From JOPF133 sp052144935 (GTDB lineage: Bacteria > Acidobacteriota > Terriglobia > Bryobacterales > Bryobacteraceae): DNA of 5,600 bases. The stretch covers positions 1-5,600 of the forward strand of contig JBKQPR010000018.1 of assembly GCA_052144935.1 (NCBI GenBank), in the 5' to 3' direction. Each line of letters opens with the position of its first letter. Position 1 is the stretch's first letter. The notes under the pieces are model-generated. The model was given only the letters and a program-made list of their open reading frames with translations, was not told the DNA's origin and did no database searches. The translations under genes and the position numbers were made by a program. Shown piece by piece: positions 5,519 to 5,600 of the stretch.

Positions 5519-5558
5519 GGCTGCCGTACCGTTTTTGTGCGCCTACGCGTCTCCCGGT

Positions 5559-5594
5559 AGGGCAGGCGGGCCCAGAGGGCACCCCGCCTGCCCT
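5559..5594. repeat. Perfect 12-bp inverted repeat after the operon
   Basis: AGGGCAGGCGGG at 5559-5570 pairs exactly with CCCGCCTGCCCT at 5583-5594 around a 12-base loop, which itself contains CCC and GGG arms (5571-5579). It starts about 40 bases after the sua5 stop. No T-run follows in the remaining six bases, so a rho-independent terminator is not proven. The form also fits a dispersed palindromic intergenic repeat (REP-like). The window ends before this can be decided. Confidence 0.6.
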
Positions 5595-5600
5595 CGGCCC

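Noticed and set aside
1..5600. A hidden defence, CRISPR or phage system
   Set aside because: There are no spaced repeats of CRISPR form and no phage or defence domains. All longer coding regions are assigned to well-known families or to TIGR03435.

Overview
The window is GC-rich, compact bacterial DNA. It most likely comes from an acidobacterium of the Solibacter/Bryobacter type. The main clue is a minus-strand gene (550-1305) for a TIGR03435-family secreted protein, a family known for large paralogous expansion in Candidatus Solibacter and its relatives. The genus assignment is an inference from that family and the base composition, not from a database search.

Layout, left to right. Positions 1-460 are the 3' end of a group II intron on the + strand. 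It contains the last 123 codons of its reverse transcriptase/maturase (3-374), followed by ribozyme domains V and VI, which fold cleanly on paper and place the 3' splice site after 460. Positions 461-549 separate the intron from the convergent TIGR03435 gene and hold two hairpins that look like terminators for the two directions. The TIGR03435 gene is divergent from a CDF-family zinc/cation efflux gene (1615-2556, TTG start with a good Shine-Dalgarno sequence). The 309-base gap between them carries several small dyads that could be operators. A 283-base gap follows (2557-2839), GC-rich and repetitive, with a perfect 16-bp tandem duplication.

The last part is a tight three-gene + strand cluster: a calcineurin-like metallophosphoesterase (2840-3436, GTG start), prfB for release factor 2 (3443-4595), and a full-length Sua5-type threonylcarbamoyl-AMP synthase (4592-5518, GTG start overlapping the prfB stop by 4 bases). 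prfB is not a single open frame. After 24 codons it hits an in-frame UGA at 3515, at a near-canonical programmed +1 frameshift site (GGAGG, UAU, CUU, UGA C), and continues in the +1 frame. A perfect 12-bp inverted repeat closes the window after the operon.

RF2 (stop-codon recognition at UGA/UAA) and Sua5 (first step of t6A37 tRNA modification) both act in translational fidelity, and RF2 controls its own level through the frameshift. The phosphoesterase has no known link to them beyond position. I found no CRISPR array, tRNA, rRNA or defence system. The most noteworthy items are the prfB frameshift, a proline-rich insertion just after the GGQ region of RF2, the intact intron 3' end, and the TIGR03435 protein of unknown function.
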